Counted from the first letter of the stretch, positions 46,197-56,347 are shown. The stretch: 64,000 nucleotides of DNA from Timaviella obliquedivisa GSE-PSE-MK23-08B (GCA_019358855.1 JAHHII010000005.1:310001-374000), one strand, 5' to 3'. The notes: generated by a model from the sequence alone, not told the origin. Made by a program: numbers and translations.

Positions 46197-46721
46197 ATGC
46201 TTATTCATCGCGCGGCGATCGCCCTGGGTAGTAACCTTGGCGACTCTTGCCAAATTCTCACGTCTGCCTTGGAAACTTTGGATTGTCTTCCTAGCATCAG
46301 GGTGGAGGCAGTTTCAGATCTTTATCAAACCGTAGCTGTGGGACCCCCTCAGCCCGATTACCTGAATGCCTGCGCTGTGCTTTCTACAAGTTTGGAGCCA
46401 CAGGGATTGCTCGATACCCTACTTGAGGTGGAGGCACAGTTTGGACGGGTGCGCCGAGAGCGATGGGGCGCTCGGTTACTTGACCTAGACTTATTGCTGT
46501 TTGAGGATTGGGTGGTGGAGCAGACTGGTCTACAGATTCCCCATCCACGGATGGTAGAGCGGGCATTTGTGCTGATACCATTAGCAGATGTTGCCGCTAA
46601 TTGGGTTGAACCTATTTCGGGCAAAGCGATCGCTTTTTTAGTTCAGCAATTAGACTGCTCCGGTGTTCAAAAAATCCCCCTTCTCCTATGCCCCTCGGTC
46701 AAGAGCCACCCCAACTTTTAA
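46197..46721 (+). CDS. folK: 2-amino-4-hydroxy-6-hydroxymethyldihydropteridine pyrophosphokinase
   Basis: A 174-residue folate-pathway enzyme (HPPK). It has AALGSNLGD at the N terminus, the signature RWGARLLDLDLLLFED, and PHPRMVERAFVLIPLADV. It transfers pyrophosphate to the pterin before coupling with p-aminobenzoate. Its last 34 bp overlap the start of the nudix gene in another frame, so the two are translationally linked. Confidence 0.95.
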   Translation: MLIHRAAIALGSNLGDSCQILTSALETLDCLPSIRVEAVSDLYQTVAVGPPQPDYLNACAVLSTSLEPQGLLDTLLEVEAQFGRVRRERWGARLLDLDLLLFEDWVVEQTGLQIPHPRMVERAFVLIPLADVAANWVEPISGKAIAFLVQQLDCSGVQKIPLLLCPSVKSHPNF

Positions 46722-47236
46722 AGCAAAAACTATTTTATAAAGGTCGAAAATTTGACTTCGAGGTCAATCGTTTACGCTTGCCCAACCAAGCCGAGGGTGA
46801 CTGGGAATGCGTTCGCCATCCGGGTGGTGCCTTGGCAGTGCCGATAACCCCTGATGGACATTTGGTGTTAACGCGACAGTACCGTTTTGCAGCCTCAGGA
46901 CGACTCTTAGAGTTTCCAGCCGGAACACTAGAAGTTGATGAAGAGCCAGCAGAAACGATTCGGCGTGAACTTGAAGAAGAAACGGGTTATCGATCTCATC
47001 AGTGGCGGAGTTTAGGGAAGTTTTTCTTGGCTCCGGGTTACTCAGACGAGGTCATCTATGCATTTTTGGCACAGGATTTAGAAAAGCTAAAAACACCGCC
47101 GATGCAGGACGAAGATGAGGATATTGAAGTGGTACTCATGACTCCGCAAGCATTAGAAAATGCTATTCACCAGGGCGAATCTGTAGATGCAAAAACCATT
47201 GCCAGCTTTATGTTGGCGCGTCCGTTTTTAACCTAA
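46688..47236 (+). CDS. Nudix hydrolase, ADP-ribose pyrophosphatase type
   Basis: A 182-residue Nudix enzyme. The Nudix box runs GTLEVDEEPAETIRRELEEETGY (GX5EX7REUXEEXGU fulfilled). RQYRFAASGRLLEFPAG upstream is characteristic of ADP-ribose or nucleoside-diphosphate-sugar hydrolases. The start overlaps the 3' end of folK. Length is normal for the family. Confidence 0.92.
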   Translation: MPLGQEPPQLLKQKLFYKGRKFDFEVNRLRLPNQAEGDWECVRHPGGALAVPITPDGHLVLTRQYRFAASGRLLEFPAGTLEVDEEPAETIRRELEEETGYRSHQWRSLGKFFLAPGYSDEVIYAFLAQDLEKLKTPPMQDEDEDIEVVLMTPQALENAIHQGESVDAKTIASFMLARPFLT

Positions 47237-47331
47237 ATCCCTTGCTGAATGAGAAAGCATTAATTGGCAGTACGAATCATGCTATCATCCTTTGCCAGTG
47301 GGGTCTGGGGCGATCAATGGAGGATGGGTAA

Positions 47332-48156
47332 ATGCAGATGAAGAGGCTACGAATTTTTTTTGCGTTAGGGATAGGGTTGATAGGGATAACCCCTTGTGAG
47401 GCGATCGAAGCGATCGCTTTCTCTACTTCAACTCAGGCTGTTCAGGCAGATCTAACAAGCCGTGTTCCCAGGGATGCTCTGCTCCGTCATCGTTCAGCAC
47501 AGTTGGTATTTGCCCAAAGTACGGAGCTAGCACAAAATGCAGAACTAGGCTGCCGTCAAACCAATGTCTCGACCGGAGTCTATGTTCAGCCTAACTTAGA
47601 CAGTGCCTCACAAGGAATACTGCCCCCCGCTCAAACTGTTCGGCTAGAAAGTAAGGGCGAAGGCTGGGCAAGAATTAATCAGCCGCTAATTGGGTGGGTG
47701 CAGTCTAGATATTTAACGCCATCAGTTTCTTGTGATCCTCTGAATGGTGCAGCTAGCAATGACACAGCTGGCAATAGCGCAGCTAGTAATGGCACAGGTA
47801 ACGGCACAACCACCATTCAAAATTCACCAAGGCAACAAATTATTGCATTGCCCCCGACATCGCCTGCTTCACCTCCCCAGCCAGATTTAGCGAACAGCGC
47901 TCCTGTCAAAGTCACCTGTGATGTTTTGCCTGCCAATGGTTTAGTGGTGCGGAGCGAACCCACTGTATCAGAACAAACCTACTTGACCACTCTCGCACCT
48001 GGAACCCACGAGTTTCAGTTTACGCGCGATGCTAGAATCACACAGTCGGAGGCTGGCGATCGGCGTTGGGTCTACATCACGGCTCCTGCAACAGGTTGGA
48101 TCACGTTGGGGCTGGAAGGTGCGCCTACTAACTTGGGTGGACAGGAATGTGGATAG
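47332..48156 (+). CDS. Exported SH3-domain protein
   Basis: A 274-residue protein with a signal peptide (RIFFALGIGLIGITPCEA). Two bacterial SH3-type modules follow: about residues 80-140 (TGVYVQPNLDSASQGILPPAQTVRLESKGEGWARINQPLIGWVQSRYL) and 200-265 (GLVVRSEPTVSEQTYLTTLAPGT ... RRWVYITAPATGWITLG). They are joined by an Asn/Ser/Thr-rich linker with short repeats. It probably binds cell wall or other envelope polymers. Confidence 0.82.
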   Translation: MQMKRLRIFFALGIGLIGITPCEAIEAIAFSTSTQAVQADLTSRVPRDALLRHRSAQLVFAQSTELAQNAELGCRQTNVSTGVYVQPNLDSASQGILPPAQTVRLESKGEGWARINQPLIGWVQSRYLTPSVSCDPLNGAASNDTAGNSAASNGTGNGTTTIQNSPRQQIIALPPTSPASPPQPDLANSAPVKVTCDVLPANGLVVRSEPTVSEQTYLTTLAPGTHEFQFTRDARITQSEAGDRRWVYITAPATGWITLGLEGAPTNLGGQECG

Positions 48157-48208
48157 CTTCGATCAGCCTGAAGCCGATTTAGGGGTCGATGCGATAGGAT
48201 AACTCAAT

Positions 48209-48226
48209 GCATTTCTCTAGAAATGC
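48209..48226. promoter_or_regulatory. 18-bp inverted repeat upstream of the S9 peptidase
   Basis: GCATTTCT-CT-AGAAATGC, an 8-bp dyad with 2-bp centre, 38 bp before the start codon. It is too tight for a hairpin, so a dimeric regulator site is possible. Confidence 0.4.
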
Positions 48227-48264
48227 TCAAAATGTATTGTTTTGGAAAATAGTCTAAATTAAAC

Positions 48265-50298
48265 GTGTTCTTCCCTAAAGCTGAAAAAATTCCCTATGTT
48301 CATTCCTTGCATGGTGATGAACGCATTGATCCTTATTTTTGGATGCGCGATCGCCAGAACCCGGCTGTCATCGCCTATCTAGAGGCTGAAAACGCCTACA
48401 CTGAGGCGACCATGCAGCACACTCAGCTGCTACAAACTACCCTGTACAAAGAGATGCTGTCGCGCATTCAAGAAACCGATTTGTCAGTGCCTTACCGAGA
48501 TGGCGACTATTATTACTACTCGCGGACAGAAGCCGGACAGGCTTACGCTATTCATTGTCGTAAAAAAGGTAGCCTAGATGCCGCCGAAGAAATTCTGCTT
48601 GACGAAAACCTACTAGCAGCAGGATACGAATTTTTTGAACTAGGGACGTTTGAAATCAGCCCCGACCATCGGCTTCTAGCCTACTCTGTGGATACCAGCG
48701 GTGCAGAACTCTATACGCTGTTTTTCCTCGACCTCAACACCCGCGAACTCTATTCCGAAACCATTCCCGAGACTTATTATTCATTTGCATGGGGCAATGA
48801 TTGCCAAACAGTGTTTTACACTCAAGTAGACGCGGCTCATCGCCCCTTTAAGCTGTTCCGGCATCAGTTAAATACTGCCATTGAAGCAGACACGTTGGTC
48901 TATCACGAGCCAGATGATTCCTATTATTTGGACATAGACAAGACGCGCAGCGAAGCGTATCTGATCATGAGCTTGAGTAGTAAAATTACGTCTGAAATTC
49001 ATTATCTAGAGGCTGATCATCCGACAGGAGAGTTTCAAATTGTTCGTCCGCGTACTGTGGGTGTGGAGTATGACGTTGAACATCACAATGATGTGTTTTA
49101 TATCGTTACTAATGATGACGCGATCAACTTTAAGTTAATGAGTGCGCCCGTGCGATCGCCCGGTCTAGAGAATTGGCAAACTGTCATTCCTCATCGTCCG
49201 GATGTGATGCTTTTAGATGTGAGTGCGTTTATTGATCATCTGGTAATTTATGAGCGAGCCGCAGGATTGCCACAGATTCGGGTTCGTAAGCTTTCGACAG
49301 AGCAAGAACATTACATGACGTTTCCAGAACCTACCTATGAAGTGGGCGAAGGAGCGAACCCAGACTTTAATACTAAAACGCTGCGGTTTAGTTACACCTC
49401 CTTGGTTACGCCTGCCTCGGTATTTGATTATGACTTGGACACGCAGGCGCGCGAACTGAAAAAAGAAACTCCAGTATTGGGTGGGTATGACCGGACGCAA
49501 TATGTGAGTGAACGAGTACAAGCGATCGCTCCTGATGGTACTGCTATTCCTCTCTCTCTAATTTACAAAAAAGGCACTGCTCAAAACGGTGAAAATCCGC
49601 TGTTGATGAGTGGCTACGGTTCCTACGGCTATACCTATCCCGATAATTTTTCATCGGTCAGGCTCTCGTTATTAGACCGGGGTGTGGTGTTGGCGATCGC
49701 CCATATTCGAGGAGGCTCGGAACTAGGGCGTAAATGGTATGAGGATGGCAAATTCCTTCAGAAAAAGAACACTTTTACTGACTTCATTGCCTGTGCCGAA
49801 TACTTGATTCAACAGCAGTGGACTTCGGCAAAACACTTGGCAATTTCGGGCGGCAGCGCTGGCGGATTGCTGATGGGTGCAGTGGTCAATGCGCGTCCCG
49901 ACCTGTTCAAAGCGGTTGTGGCACAAGTCCCTTTTGTGGATGTGGTGTCGACCATTTTAGATACCTCATTACCGTTGTCGGCAATGGAATGGGAAGAGTG
50001 GGGCAACCCTAATGACAAAGAATATTATGACTACATGAAGTCTTACTCGCCCTACGACAATGTAGAGGCAAAAGACTATCCGGCAATGTTGATTACAGCG
50101 GGTTTGAATGATCCGCGAGTGTCGTACTGGGAACCTGCCAAGTGGACGGCGAAGCTGCGCGATTTGAAGACCGATCACAATGTGCTGTTACTTAAAATCA
50201 ACATGGGTGCAGGACATGCGGGCGTGTCGGGAAGGTATGAGCAGTTGAAGGAAGTTGCGTTCGAGTATGCGTTTTTGTTAGAGCAGTGGGAAAAGTAA
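48265..50298 (+). CDS. Prolyl oligopeptidase family peptidase (oligopeptidase B type)
   Basis: A 677-residue S9A serine peptidase starting with GTG. The N-terminal beta-propeller starts with DERIDPYFWMRDRQNPAVIAYLEAEN, typical of oligopeptidase B (PtrB). The alpha/beta-hydrolase domain has the nucleophile in AISGGSAGGLLMG, the aspartate in GLNDPRVSYWEPAKW and the histidine in GAGHAGVSGR. It cleaves short peptides after basic residues (family knowledge). It is presumably cytoplasmic, because no signal peptide is seen. Confidence 0.93.
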   Translation: MFFPKAEKIPYVHSLHGDERIDPYFWMRDRQNPAVIAYLEAENAYTEATMQHTQLLQTTLYKEMLSRIQETDLSVPYRDGDYYYYSRTEAGQAYAIHCRKKGSLDAAEEILLDENLLAAGYEFFELGTFEISPDHRLLAYSVDTSGAELYTLFFLDLNTRELYSETIPETYYSFAWGNDCQTVFYTQVDAAHRPFKLFRHQLNTAIEADTLVYHEPDDSYYLDIDKTRSEAYLIMSLSSKITSEIHYLEADHPTGEFQIVRPRTVGVEYDVEHHNDVFYIVTNDDAINFKLMSAPVRSPGLENWQTVIPHRPDVMLLDVSAFIDHLVIYERAAGLPQIRVRKLSTEQEHYMTFPEPTYEVGEGANPDFNTKTLRFSYTSLVTPASVFDYDLDTQARELKKETPVLGGYDRTQYVSERVQAIAPDGTAIPLSLIYKKGTAQNGENPLLMSGYGSYGYTYPDNFSSVRLSLLDRGVVLAIAHIRGGSELGRKWYEDGKFLQKKNTFTDFIACAEYLIQQQWTSAKHLAISGGSAGGLLMGAVVNARPDLFKAVVAQVPFVDVVSTILDTSLPLSAMEWEEWGNPNDKEYYDYMKSYSPYDNVEAKDYPAMLITAGLNDPRVSYWEPAKWTAKLRDLKTDHNVLLLKINMGAGHAGVSGRYEQLKEVAFEYAFLLEQWEK

Positions 50299-50477
50299 AG
50301 CAGGTCAACCTTTCAAAGTCCCTTTTCTTGAGGAGAGGGATTTAGAGAGAGGTTTCTCTAGCAATATTGACTACTGAATCTAACTTTCAGTCTCTTCTCT
50401 AAGAGAACCAGGGTTTGTGTTATGACTTGGCAATGCCAAAATTCAGCCACACCCATTTTCAGATGCAATAGTCCTTA

Positions 50478-51185
50478 TTGAAACTATTTAGACTTTTCAA
50501 GATACCAGGGAACGCTAAAGTAAAGAAAATTGCGATCGGGGCTTATGTAGGCGTTCCAATTGTTTATGACGATGGTGCTTTATTTGGTACTCTCTGTGCG
50601 ATTCATCCTACGTCTCAGCCTGAAGCAATTGTGGCAGAACTTCCCTTGATTGAATTGTTAGCAAAATTGCTCAGTAGTTTACTTAATGCTGATCTAAAGT
50701 CCTCTGAACAAGCTCGTTGTGCTGAACAAGCCCGAGTCGAAGCCTTGACTGATATCTTGAGTGGACTATACAACCGTCGGGGGTGGGATCAACTGCTAGT
50801 CAATGAAGAAAAGCGATGTCGGCAGTATGGACATCCGGCTTGTATTATTGCAATTGACTTGGATGGCTTGAAGCAAGTCAATGACACACAGGGTCATGCA
50901 AAAGGCGATGAATTAATACACAAAGCGGGTCAAACTGTACGGCAAGCCATCCGCAAGCAAGATATTGCTGCTCGTGTGGGTGGGGATGAGTTTGCTATTC
51001 TGTGCGTAGAATGTAGTCTTATTAATGGTGAGGCGCTAATGGAGCGAATTAAGACTACTCTTGCTTTACATCCGGTTGATGCTTCTTTGGGAATTGCTGT
51101 ACGAAAACCAAACGAAGGACTATTTGAAACTTGGGAAGAAGCTGATCGAGCGATGTATTTTTGCAAAAGAAGTCGCAGACTATAG
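50478..51185 (+). CDS. Diguanylate cyclase with truncated GAF domain
   Basis: A 235-residue protein. Residues 20-75 are only the second half of a GAF domain (IGAYVGVPIVYDDGALFGTLCAIHP). A GGDEF domain follows (LTDILSGLYNRRGWDQLL, IIAIDLDGLKQVNDTQGHAKGDELI, intact signature RVGGDEFAIL), so the cyclase part looks functional. The frame is closed by TAG three codons before the only plausible start, a TTG at 50478. No ATG or ribosome binding site is present. It is probably the 3' remnant of a longer sensor gene. Confidence 0.7.
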   Translation: MKLFRLFKIPGNAKVKKIAIGAYVGVPIVYDDGALFGTLCAIHPTSQPEAIVAELPLIELLAKLLSSLLNADLKSSEQARCAEQARVEALTDILSGLYNRRGWDQLLVNEEKRCRQYGHPACIIAIDLDGLKQVNDTQGHAKGDELIHKAGQTVRQAIRKQDIAARVGGDEFAILCVECSLINGEALMERIKTTLALHPVDASLGIAVRKPNEGLFETWEEADRAMYFCKRSRRL

Positions 51186-51493
51186 TTTCCGTAACTCAAC
51201 TTCAGGTACTCAATTCTCTTCTTGAGATTGAAAGCTTTGCTGGCATCCTTTGGAATTATTCAGTTTTACTAGAATTAACGAGAATATAGTCAAGACTTCA
51301 GAGGCTCTATGCCTTGGATAACTTGAATGTGAAAGTTGTCGGCAATTAGAAAAAATTTAATATCAACAGATACGCTACACGGTTGAAGGAAACCGTACGG
51401 TTCTACAATGCCGGATCGATCGCCAACACAGTATCCTAAAGGGAGTGAGTACATGAGTCCTCCTAACGCCCCCTAAAGTCTACACGTTTATCT
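51186..51493. other. Intergenic region before uvrC
   Basis: 308 bp without a gene. At 51371-51403 a short hairpin (ACGGTT-GAAGGA-AACCGT) is followed by ACGGTTCT. The arrangement resembles the GTACGGTTCT ends seen near group II intron sequences, but no intron-encoded protein or domain V is present. Confidence 0.3.
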
Positions 51494-53404
51494 GTGACGA
51501 CTACCTCTTCTAAACCCCAACCTTTCTTTAAAGATCCCGATCGCCTTGAAGCTCGCCTCAAAGAGATTCCCCCAGAGCCGGGGGTTTACTTCATGCGGGA
51601 TGCGACTGACCATATTTTATACATTGGTAAATCTAAAAAGCTGCGATCGCGGGTTCGCTCCTATTTTCGCGAATGCAATGACCATAACCCTCGTATTGCC
51701 TTGATGGTGATGCAGGTGGTTGATATCGAGTTTATCGTCACTGATACTGAAGCTGAGGCTTTGGCGCTAGAAGCCAATTTGATTAAACAGCATCAGCCTC
51801 ACTTTAATGTGCTGCTGAAGGATGATAAAAAGTATCCTTATCTCTGTATTACCTGGTCGGAGGAATACCCTCGGATTTTTATCACGCGCAAACGCAAGTT
51901 AGGAAAACAGCGCGATCGCTATTATGGGCCTTATGTCGATGTTCACACGTTGCGCAGCACCTTACACTTAGTGCGACGAATTTTTCCGTTACGCCAACGC
52001 CCGCAGCCATTATTTAAAGACCGTCCCTGCTTAAACTATGACATTGGGCGCTGTCCTGGCGTGTGTCAAAAACTGGTTACGCCTGAAGACTACCGCAAAA
52101 TTATTGCGCGTATTGCGATGATTTTTCAGGGAAGAACGACCGAACTGGAAGATATTTTGATGGCGCAGATGGAGAAAGCCTCGGAGGAGTTGAACTTCGA
52201 GGTGGCAGCACGATTGCGTGATCAAATTCGGGGCATTCAATCATTGGGGGCTGATCAGAAAGTGGCATTGCCAGATGATACGGTGTCGCGGGATGCGATC
52301 GCCCTCATGGCAGATGAACATCATGCCTGTATCCAGCTTTTCCAAATTCGCGCAGGTAAGTTAGTGGGGCGGCTGGGCTTTGTTGCCGATGCGCAGTCGG
52401 GTACGCCGGGCGCAATTTTGCAACGAGTGTTAGAAGAACATTATCAGTCGGTTGAAGGAGTCGAAATTCCGTTAGAAATTATGGTGCAGCATGAGCTACC
52501 TGAGACAGAAATTTTGACGGAATTTTTATCAGAGCGGAAGGGGCGGAAGGTTAGTATTTATATGCCTCAGCGCCAGACTAAGGCAGACTTGATTGATATG
52601 GTAGAGCGCAATGCCGGGTTTGAGTTAGCCCGGACTCAACGGTTTGCCGATCGCAACAACCAAGCTTTACTAGACTTGGCAGACGTGCTGGATATGCCCG
52701 ACTTGCCGCACCGCATTGAGGGCTACGATATCTCTCATATTCAAGGGTCGGATGCGGTGGCTTCGCAGGTGGTATTTGTCGATGGCATTCCCGCAAAGCA
52801 GCACTATCGCCATTACAAAATTAAAGATCCAACGGTGCGATCGGGACATTCTGATGACTTTGCAAGTATGGCAGAGGTGATTGGTCGGCGCTTCCGGCGG
52901 TATGCCAAAGATCCATTGTTGAAGCGGGTAGGCAATCCTGACTTTCCTGATTTGGTGATGATTGATGGCGGTAAAGGGCAGTTGTCGGCGGTAGTGGAAG
53001 TGCTGCGCGAAATGAATTTGATGGAAGATATTCGCGTGGTCAGTTTGGCGAAGCAGCGGGAAGAGATTTTTCTGCCGGGTGAATCACTGCCGCTGAAGAC
53101 AGAGGCGGAACAGTCGGGAGTTCAGCTTTTGCGGCGGCTCCGAGATGAGGCGCACCGATTTGCCGTTAGCTTCCATCGGCAACAGCGCAGCGATCGCATG
53201 AAGCGATCGCGTCTGGAAGAAATTTCAGGATTAGGTCACCATCGCCAAAAGCAATTGCTCGCCCATTTCCGGTCGATCGATTATTTACGAGAAGCTTCGG
53301 TAAAACAAATTGCTGAGGTGCAGGGAATTGGGGCGAAAATGGCGCAACAAATTTATGATTATTTTCATCCACAGATGACCGATCAAGAGGAGAACAAAAC
53401 ATGA
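51494..53404 (+). CDS. uvrC: Excinuclease ABC subunit C
   Basis: A 636-residue nucleotide-excision-repair nuclease that makes both incisions. It starts with GTG. Domains in order: GIY-YIG ([22 protein letters not shown]), a Cys-containing linker ([13 protein letters not shown]), UVR motif ([20 protein letters not shown]), RNase H-like endonuclease ([29 protein letters not shown]) and C-terminal helix-hairpin-helix pair ([38 protein letters not shown]). The Uma2 gene overlaps its stop by 4 bp. Confidence 0.97.
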   Translation: MTTTSSKPQPFFKDPDRLEARLKEIPPEPGVYFMRDATDHILYIGKSKKLRSRVRSYFRECNDHNPRIALMVMQVVDIEFIVTDTEAEALALEANLIKQHQPHFNVLLKDDKKYPYLCITWSEEYPRIFITRKRKLGKQRDRYYGPYVDVHTLRSTLHLVRRIFPLRQRPQPLFKDRPCLNYDIGRCPGVCQKLVTPEDYRKIIARIAMIFQGRTTELEDILMAQMEKASEELNFEVAARLRDQIRGIQSLGADQKVALPDDTVSRDAIALMADEHHACIQLFQIRAGKLVGRLGFVADAQSGTPGAILQRVLEEHYQSVEGVEIPLEIMVQHELPETEILTEFLSERKGRKVSIYMPQRQTKADLIDMVERNAGFELARTQRFADRNNQALLDLADVLDMPDLPHRIEGYDISHIQGSDAVASQVVFVDGIPAKQHYRHYKIKDPTVRSGHSDDFASMAEVIGRRFRRYAKDPLLKRVGNPDFPDLVMIDGGKGQLSAVVEVLREMNLMEDIRVVSLAKQREEIFLPGESLPLKTEAEQSGVQLLRRLRDEAHRFAVSFHRQQRSDRMKRSRLEEISGLGHHRQKQLLAHFRSIDYLREASVKQIAEVQGIGAKMAQQIYDYFHPQMTDQEENKT

Positions 53405-54042
53405 CGATTACTCTACTCTCAGGTGCAAGACAGCAAACCCAACATATCATTATGAGAGGCATAACTTGGGAGACTTACCAAAGACTGCTGAAAGATTTGG
53501 GCGATCATCGGTCTTCTCGACTTGCTTATGACCAAGAAGTTTTAGAAATTATTATGCCCTCCAGCTTACACGAGACTCTGAATCGGCTACTCGCTTTAAT
53601 AATTACAACCTTAGTTGATGAACTTGACCTAAGAATCAAGAATTATGGTTCAACGACGCTAGACCGTGAAGACTTGGAAAAAGGCGCTGAACCTGATTCT
53701 TGCTTTTACATTCAAAATGTCGATCGCATCCTTGGCAAAAAGCTAAATCTGGAAACCGATCCACCACCAGATTTGGCAGTTGAGATTGATCTAGCCAGTT
53801 CTTCCCGTCGTCGCTTTGGCATTTACCTACAACTCCAAATCCCCGAAGTTTGGCGCTACACGCAACGGCAAGGCATCACCATTTATCAGCTTGTAGATGG
53901 GGACTACCAGGAGTGCGAATTTAGTCCAACGTTCTCGATGGTTTCTGGAGCAGCGTTAATGCAGTTTATACAACTTGCTGAAGAGGAAGATGACATTAGC
54001 GTCATTCGGGCACTACGTCAGTGGATTAAGGACAAGATCTAG
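53401..54042 (+). CDS. Uma2 family endonuclease-like protein
   Basis: A 213-residue Uma2/DUF820 protein. Family features: [56 protein letters not shown] and [14 protein letters not shown], with the acidic residues of a PD-(D/E)XK-like site. Its ATG overlaps the uvrC stop codon (ATGA), so it is translationally coupled to a DNA-repair nuclease gene, which is unusual context for this family. It ends at a hairpin shared with the convergent agrE gene. Confidence 0.88.
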   Translation: MTITLLSGARQQTQHIIMRGITWETYQRLLKDLGDHRSSRLAYDQEVLEIIMPSSLHETLNRLLALIITTLVDELDLRIKNYGSTTLDREDLEKGAEPDSCFYIQNVDRILGKKLNLETDPPPDLAVEIDLASSSRRRFGIYLQLQIPEVWRYTQRQGITIYQLVDGDYQECEFSPTFSMVSGAALMQFIQLAEEEDDISVIRALRQWIKDKI

Positions 54043-54072
54043 ATTCCGGACTTTTGGAACAGTCCGGAATCT
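54041..54072. terminator. Bidirectional hairpin between Uma2 and agrE
   Basis: AGATTCCGGACT and AGTCCGGAATCT form a perfect 12-bp stem with an 8-nt loop between two convergent genes. T runs are poor, so termination strength is uncertain. Confidence 0.6.
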
Positions 54073-54081
54073 AACGATCGC

Positions 54082-56193
54082 CTATACCATTTGGTTCACC
54101 TGGTAAGGGCTGGTCAGTTTACTCAACTGTTGCACCAGCAAGCTGAGAAACAATCCTACGTCTGTGACCACTCCGATCGACTCGACAGAACCGCGATCGC
54201 TGAGTTTAGTGACCACAGCCGGGTTGATATCGACACATACCATTTTTACACCTGCCGGAGTCATATTACCCACGCCAATGGAATGCAGCATAGAAGACAG
54301 CATGAGAATCATATCTGCGCCTTGAATCAGACGTGCATAATCGGCTTGCGCTTCCAATAAATCCATTTTTGTATCGGGCAGGGGACCATCATCTCGAATG
54401 GAACCTGCCAAAGAGAAAGGAATACTCTTCTGAATGCATTCGTAGAAAATGCCCGTCGTCAGCACACCTTGTTCAACTGCGTTCGCAATGCTGCCACAGC
54501 GACAAATGGTGTTAATGGCTTTAAGATGATGCCGATGACCGCCGCGCACCGAAACGCCCCGCTTCATATCCATGCCGAGAGACGTTCCCATTAAAGATTG
54601 CTCGATGTCATGCACCGCGATCGCATTCCCTCCCAGCAACGCTTGCACATAGCCTTCCCGAATCAAGCGCGCTAAGTGATCGCCCCCGCCTGTATGAATA
54701 GCGACAGGCCCAGATACGACAACAACTTTGCCGCCCTGATCCCGAATTCGGCGCAAATCCCAAGCAATTTGCTCAACCACTAATTCTACGCGGCGTTCGC
54801 TAGAAACCCCCGCTCCCATAAAGCTAAACTCTTGACGTTGCTCCCGCGCTTCAGGCTTGCGAATGGCGCGGATGCCTTCTACGCCGACAACGACATGTTC
54901 GCCGACCTGAACATCGCGCAATAGCTTACATTGGGCGATCGCTTTCCCAGCGTTATCAGAAACGACGATCGCCCCATCCATCCGCTGATTCTCTAGCCGC
55001 ACCCATTGACTATTCACCCGTACCTCAGTCGGATAAATCGTAGTGACGTAGAAATCATCGGGAGCAACGCCCCTTAAAGTAACGGGTTCTAGTAAACAAT
55101 CGCAAATCTCCTGCGGCAGACCCATTGCGCCCATGTCAATTAACTGTGACATGATGGTTTCCATCACCTCATGGGAAGGCGCTGTCACTTTGACCTCTGC
55201 CAAGGAAGGACTTTGCCGTTGCTCGCCCAAATTAAAGTTCAAAACCTGAAAGCTACCACTGCCTTCCACAATGAGATCAAGCGCCCGATTAATTAATCCA
55301 TGATCTAACAACTGACCTTCTAATCGAATGGTGCGGCTCTCGGTTTTTTCAACCACGGGGTGAGCATGAATGACCGATTCTGTAGAGCGTAACGTCAGGC
55401 ATTTAGCGGCTCCGCCTGCTTTCAAAAACTCTGTTAGCGGCGTTTCAATGATGCGAAAGCCAGCGTCTCCCAACTGTTCCTTCAAAGCATCACTGGCTTT
55501 GTTCATCACAATCAGCCTATCGATATTGACTGCGTTGCACGCAAAGTTTACGGCATCAAGTTCAGTAACAGCAATACGTTTCTCGGGCGGTACGTGCATT
55601 TCAATTCGCCGATTGGAGTATGAGTCGAAGGCGGGCGGATAATACAGCAAGTAGCCATCGGTCAGCGGACAAAAGCAAGTATCAAGATGATAAAAGCGTT
55701 CATCCATTAACCGCAAAGACAGGACTTCAATATCCAGCCATTTTGCTAAGTAAGGATGAGAATCTAACTCAGAGCGGAATCCGTAGCCTGCCCATAACCA
55801 ACGTCCTTCCCGATCAAGCAAAGCATCGCCTGCCCCTTCAAACGGCAAGTCTTTAGGCAAAACATGAACTGTAAAGCCGTTTTCTTCAAACCATTGTTGA
55901 AAGTAAGGCTCTTCGCCTTGGCGTTCTTTGTGGAAAAAGCGACTGAGAACGGCAGTTTTTTCCAATACTAAGCCTGCATTGGCGGTAAATACTAAGTCGG
56001 GCACACCCTTCTGAGGCTGGATTAAATCGACTGTAGCATTGTCTTTCAAAATGCCGTAAAGCTTTTGCCATTGCTCAACAGCGCGATCGCGGGATGACTT
56101 ATGAATGTTTCCCTCCATCCAAGGGTTAATAACGTAATCCACATCGTAGTGGTCAGGCGCGCACATCATGAACCGAATTGAAGAAGCACTCAT
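54082..56193 (-). CDS. argZ: Arginine dihydrolase / ornithine-processing bifunctional enzyme (AgrE/ArgZ)
   Basis: A 703-residue two-domain enzyme matching the cyanobacterial arginine-guanidine-removing enzyme. It degrades arginine to ornithine, CO2 and ammonia; in Anabaena the C-terminal part makes proline from ornithine. N-terminal catalytic residues of the amidinotransferase fold are visible: INPWM (Asn), FTANAG (Asn), FEGAGDAL (Glu), FYHLDTCF (His), GGAAKCLTL (Cys). From about residue 285 follows the LOR/SDH-type domain, including VVVVSGPVAIHTGGGDHLARLI and GSIANAVEQGVLTTG. It is important for nitrogen storage turnover. A 9-bp inverted repeat lies 34 bp upstream. Confidence 0.93.
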   Translation of the reverse strand: MSASSIRFMMCAPDHYDVDYVINPWMEGNIHKSSRDRAVEQWQKLYGILKDNATVDLIQPQKGVPDLVFTANAGLVLEKTAVLSRFFHKERQGEEPYFQQWFEENGFTVHVLPKDLPFEGAGDALLDREGRWLWAGYGFRSELDSHPYLAKWLDIEVLSLRLMDERFYHLDTCFCPLTDGYLLYYPPAFDSYSNRRIEMHVPPEKRIAVTELDAVNFACNAVNIDRLIVMNKASDALKEQLGDAGFRIIETPLTEFLKAGGAAKCLTLRSTESVIHAHPVVEKTESRTIRLEGQLLDHGLINRALDLIVEGSGSFQVLNFNLGEQRQSPSLAEVKVTAPSHEVMETIMSQLIDMGAMGLPQEICDCLLEPVTLRGVAPDDFYVTTIYPTEVRVNSQWVRLENQRMDGAIVVSDNAGKAIAQCKLLRDVQVGEHVVVGVEGIRAIRKPEAREQRQEFSFMGAGVSSERRVELVVEQIAWDLRRIRDQGGKVVVVSGPVAIHTGGGDHLARLIREGYVQALLGGNAIAVHDIEQSLMGTSLGMDMKRGVSVRGGHRHHLKAINTICRCGSIANAVEQGVLTTGIFYECIQKSIPFSLAGSIRDDGPLPDTKMDLLEAQADYARLIQGADMILMLSSMLHSIGVGNMTPAGVKMVCVDINPAVVTKLSDRGSVESIGVVTDVGLFLSLLVQQLSKLTSPYQVNQMV

Positions 56194-56226
56194 AAAAAAC
56201 CTTGGACGTAATGGGTTGAGATTGTT

Positions 56227-56255
56227 GTAATAAAACCAACTCTCTATTTTATTAC
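56227..56255. promoter_or_regulatory. Inverted repeat upstream of the arginine dihydrolase gene
   Basis: GTAATAAAA and TTTTATTAC are perfect 9-bp arms separated by 11 bp, in the divergent region between argZ and a Uma2 gene. Candidate regulator site; it does not fit the NtcA spacing GTAN8TAC. Confidence 0.5.
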
Positions 56256-56347
56256 GCGAATGGGCTTAGTTGAGGCAGCAAAAACGACAATGTAGATTAG
56301 ATTGCTTTTACAATAAAGAAGAGATTTTATCAAAGGTTTGATTGTCC

